This document shows positions 6,292 to 8,044 of a stretch of DNA of 8,044 nt, piece after piece; position 1 is the stretch's first letter; every line of letters starts with the position of its first letter. Source of the stretch: Thermomicrobiaceae bacterium (GTDB lineage: Bacteria > Chloroflexota > Chloroflexia > Thermomicrobiales > Thermomicrobiaceae); contig JAICWZ010000071.1 of NCBI GenBank assembly GCA_025966355.1, positions 1 to 8,044 on the forward strand. The letters are read 5' to 3'. Below the pieces are notes generated by a model. It made no database searches and was not told where the DNA came from. It saw nothing but the letters and a program-made list of their open reading frames with translations. A program made the translations under genes and the position numbers.

Positions 6292-6510
6292 CTACTCGCT
6301 GAGCAGGCGCTCCAGCTCGGCCGCCATCACGCGCTCCGTCTGAATCGTTTTGATGCGGGCGATGTCGCGCTTGATCTTGCGAATCCGCATTGTGTTGGTG
6401 ATCTTGCCGATCGCCACATCGAAGCGCAAATCACGCCACTCGGTCTTCAGTTCGCTAATCGTGCCGACGAGTTCGGCATCGGTCAAGCCGCGTAGTTCAT
6501 TCGCTTTCAA
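6292..6510 (-). CDS. rpmC: 50S ribosomal protein L29
   Basis: L29 is a small two-helix protein next to the peptide exit tunnel, where signal recognition particle and trigger factor dock with L23. The 72-residue product shows the family pattern. It begins [18 protein letters not shown], has [20 protein letters not shown] at 21-40 (equivalent to the usual LRFQ..TGQL.NT block), and then [18 protein letters not shown] at 43-60. The start codon is TTG at 6510-6508. It is supported by AGGAG 6 nt upstream and by the KANELR motif starting at codon 2; there is no in-frame ATG that would keep that motif. The gene follows rplP after 11 nt and is followed by rpsQ after 20 nt. Confidence 0.96.
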   Translation of the reverse strand: MKANELRGLTDAELVGTISELKTEWRDLRFDVAIGKITNTMRIRKIKRDIARIKTIQTERVMAAELERLLSE

Positions 6511-6516
6511 CCGGCA

Positions 6517-6521
6517 CTCCT
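6517..6521 (-). promoter_or_regulatory. Ribosome binding site supporting the rpmC TTG start
   Basis: The minus strand reads AGGAG directly after the rplP TAG stop and 6 nt before the TTG at 6510-6508. The spacing is ideal and supports the rare start codon. Confidence 0.8.
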
Positions 6522-6968
6522 CTAGACCTCGGCGGTCTCTTCAACCGCGGTCGCGCCGCTGACCTCACGCTTCACGATGCGGCATTTGATCGGCATCTTG
6601 TGAATCGCGCGCATTAGCGCTTCTTCGGCCAAATCCTCGCGAACACCACCCAGCTCGAACAGAATCCGGCCCGGTTTGACGACCGCCACCCAGAACTCCG
6701 GGTTCCCCTTGCCTTTACCCATGCGCGTTTCAGCCGGCTTCTGCGTCACCGGCTTATCCGGGAAGATCCGAATCCAGACTTTCCCGCCACGCCGAATGGC
6801 GTTGGTGATCGCACGACGCGATGCCTCAATCTGGCGACTGTTGATCCAGGCCGGCTCGAGCGCTTGAATACCGTACTCGCCGAAGACGACGGTTGTCCCG
6901 CGGGACGCGGCGCCCTTCATCCGGCCCCGCATCACCTTACGGTGCTTAATTCGCTTAGGCATCAGCAT
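6522..6968 (-). CDS. rplP: 50S ribosomal protein L16
   Basis: L16 organises the A-site side of the large subunit and contacts tRNA between the A and P sites. The product is 148 residues. It opens [19 protein letters not shown], has [20 protein letters not shown] at 31-50, [17 protein letters not shown] at 59-75, and the signature [19 protein letters not shown] at 82-100. In E. coli the arginine of the RMGKGKG motif is hydroxylated by an oxygenase; its equivalent here is R82. The last 15 or so residues (from about 134) are an acidic, Ala/Glu/Val-rich tail that makes it slightly longer than most L16 proteins. Two starts are possible, ATG at 6968 (MLMPKR) or at 6962 (MPKR). GGAAA 7 nt before the first favours 6968. 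The gap after rpsC is 35 nt. Confidence 0.97.
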   Translation of the reverse strand: MLMPKRIKHRKVMRGRMKGAASRGTTVVFGEYGIQALEPAWINSRQIEASRRAITNAIRRGGKVWIRIFPDKPVTQKPAETRMGKGKGNPEFWVAVVKPGRILFELGGVREDLAEEALMRAIHKMPIKCRIVKREVSGATAVEETAEV

Positions 6969-7003
6969 GATGCTGTTTCCAATCTCATCTGCTTTATCCG
7001 CGT

Positions 7004-7678
7004 CTAGTCCGTGGCTGCCGCAACCTCAGGCTCGAAAACCGGCGTCTTCTCCGGAATGACGTCGCCATGGTAGACCCATACTTTGACGCCGATCCGACCG
7101 TACGTCGTCCGCGCGTGGACAACCGCGAAGTCGATATTCGCGCGAATCGTATGGAGCGGCACACGACCGCTCATCTCCGTCACCGAACGCGACATCTCGG
7201 CGCCGCCGAGCCGTCCGCCGATCTTGATCTTGATGCCCTGGATCGTTCCGCGCCGCATCGCCTGCATGACGGCTTGCTTCATTGCTCGGCGATAGGCGAC
7301 GCGCCGCGACAGCTGCTCGGCGATACTTTCGCCAATGAGGCGAGCGTCAGTCTCCGGCACTTTGATCTCTTCGATCTTCAGGTGCACTTTCTTGCCGACC
7401 TGCTGCTCCAGCATCTGGCGCAGCCGCTCAACGTTGGCACCCTGTTTGCCGATGACGATGCCCGGCTTCGAGGTATGAATCGTCACCTCGATACGATTTG
7501 CCGAACGCTCGATCTCGATGCGCGAGATGCCGGCGCGGGTCAGTTCACCGCTGATCACTCGGCGGATGAACAGATCCTCGTGAAGCTGTTCGGTGTAATT
7601 GCGCTCGGCGTACCACTTCGATTCCCAGTCGTGGACAATGCCGAGTCGGAACCCGATCGGATTAACCTTTCGACCCAA
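7004..7678 (-). CDS. rpsC: 30S ribosomal protein S3
   Basis: S3 lies in the head of the small subunit at the mRNA entry tunnel and contributes to helicase activity there. The 224-residue product starts [13 protein letters not shown], the canonical N-terminus. A type-2 KH domain follows, with the GxxG loop as GKQG at 77-80 inside [20 protein letters not shown] (71-90). The C-terminal domain contains [20 protein letters not shown] at 155-174, then [19 protein letters not shown] at 176-194 and VKVWVYHGD at 198-206, with a short acidic end. The start codon is TTG at 7678-7676. It is supported by the canonical MGRKVNPIG start and by AAGGGGG 6 nt upstream, overlapping the end of rplV. Only one base separates it from the rplV stop. 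Confidence 0.97.
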   Translation of the reverse strand: MGRKVNPIGFRLGIVHDWESKWYAERNYTEQLHEDLFIRRVISGELTRAGISRIEIERSANRIEVTIHTSKPGIVIGKQGANVERLRQMLEQQVGKKVHLKIEEIKVPETDARLIGESIAEQLSRRVAYRRAMKQAVMQAMRRGTIQGIKIKIGGRLGGAEMSRSVTEMSGRVPLHTIRANIDFAVVHARTTYGRIGVKVWVYHGDVIPEKTPVFEPEVAAATD

Positions 7679-7679
7679 G

Positions 7680-8024
7680 CTACGCCCCCTTCTCGATCTG
7701 GTCCACGATCACGGTGATATGCGAACTTCGCTTCAGTTCCCGGTTCACCCGGCCGCGCGCTCGCGCACGCCAGCGCATCAGTGTCGGGCCTTCATCGGCG
7801 AAGATGCGCGTCACGTAGAGATCCGATGGATCGAGATCATAGTTATGTTCGGCGTTCGCTGCAGCCGATTTCAGCAGCTTCAGAACATCGACGGCCGACT
7901 TCTGCGGGAGAAACCGGAGAATAGCCATCGCCTCGTCGATCTGCTTGCCCCGCACCACATCAACGACAAGGCGCGCCTTTCGCGCCGAAACGTTTACGCC
8001 CTTTACCTTCGCTGTCACTTCCAT
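7680..8024 (-). CDS. rplV: 50S ribosomal protein L22
   Basis: L22 binds 23S rRNA early in assembly, and its long beta-hairpin lines the narrow part of the peptide exit tunnel. Changes in that hairpin give macrolide resistance in other bacteria. The 114-residue product opens [20 protein letters not shown], continues [20 protein letters not shown] at 22-41 and [20 protein letters not shown] at 51-70. The hairpin region [20 protein letters not shown] (74-93) runs into [14 protein letters not shown] at 94-107. The hairpin shows no insertion or deletion that I can see. The frame is open upstream to the window edge, but the ATG at 8024 has GGGAG 9 nt upstream and gives the normal family length. rpsC follows after one base. 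Confidence 0.97.
   Translation of the reverse strand: MEVTAKVKGVNVSARKARLVVDVVRGKQIDEAMAILRFLPQKSAVDVLKLLKSAAANAEHNYDLDPSDLYVTRIFADEGPTLMRWRARARGRVNRELKRSSHITVIVDQIEKGA
7685..7691 (-). promoter_or_regulatory. Ribosome binding site supporting the rpsC TTG start
   Basis: The minus strand reads AAGGGGG within the last codons of rplV, 6 nt before the TTG at 7678-7676. The spacing and strength support the rare start codon. Confidence 0.75.
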
Positions 8025-8044
8025 CTCAGACGTCTCCCTGGAAC

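Noticed and set aside
7067..7717. Plus-strand frame of 216 codons over rpsC
   Set aside because: Antisense to rpsC with Asp/Arg/His-rich composition and no domain.
8026..8044. Possible last codons of rpsS (S19) at the right edge, ending TGA at 8028-8026
   Set aside because: rpsS is the expected upstream neighbour, but fewer than seven codons are visible, another frame also fits, and no S19 motif can be seen.

Overview
The window is a piece of a bacterial ribosomal-protein supercluster: the S10-operon tail, the whole spc operon, and the start of the downstream adk gene. Every gene is on the minus strand, so transcription runs from position 8044 towards 1. In that order they are rplV (L22), rpsC (S3), rplP (L16), rpmC (L29), rpsQ (S17), rplN (L14), rplX (L24), rplE (L5), rpsN (zinc-type S14), rpsH (S8), rplF (L6), rplR (L18), rpsE (S5), rpmD (L30), rplO (L15), secY and a 5' fragment of adk that runs off the left edge.

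The organism is a GC-rich bacterium. A zinc-binding short S14, an L24 with a C-terminal four-cysteine module, and the rplO-secY-adk order all fit a Gram-positive-like or Chloroflexota layout rather than an E. coli-like one. From the feel of the protein sequences I lean towards Chloroflexota, perhaps near the Thermomicrobia. This is a low-confidence inference that needs a phylogeny.

Layout: 369-1 adk (partial, GTG start); 1682-384 secY; 2125-1682 rplO; 2362-2168 rpmD; 2898-2359 rpsE; 3320-2946 rplR; 3982-3437 rplF; 4412-4014 rpsH; 4627-4442 rpsN; 5184-4639 rplE; 5550-5215 rplX; 5943-5575 rplN; 6271-5978 rpsQ; 6510-6292 rpmC (TTG start); 6968-6522 rplP; 7678-7004 rpsC (TTG start); 8024-7680 rplV. 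Genes are separated by 1 to 47 nt or overlap by 1 to 4 nt. The exception is the rplF-rplR spacer, 85 to 115 nt depending on which rplR start is used. I see no convincing promoter or terminator, so the window is most simply read as one stretch of a polycistronic transcript.

The genes supply primary 30S and 50S assembly proteins, the tunnel-lining protein L22, the tRNA-site proteins L5 and L16, the SecY channel, and adenylate kinase. All coding regions look intact over their full family lengths. I found no undescribed system, mobile element, CRISPR array or RNA gene. The points worth a second look are small: non-ATG starts, an awkward rpsQ initiation region, the long rplF-rplR spacer and a short direct repeat before rplN.
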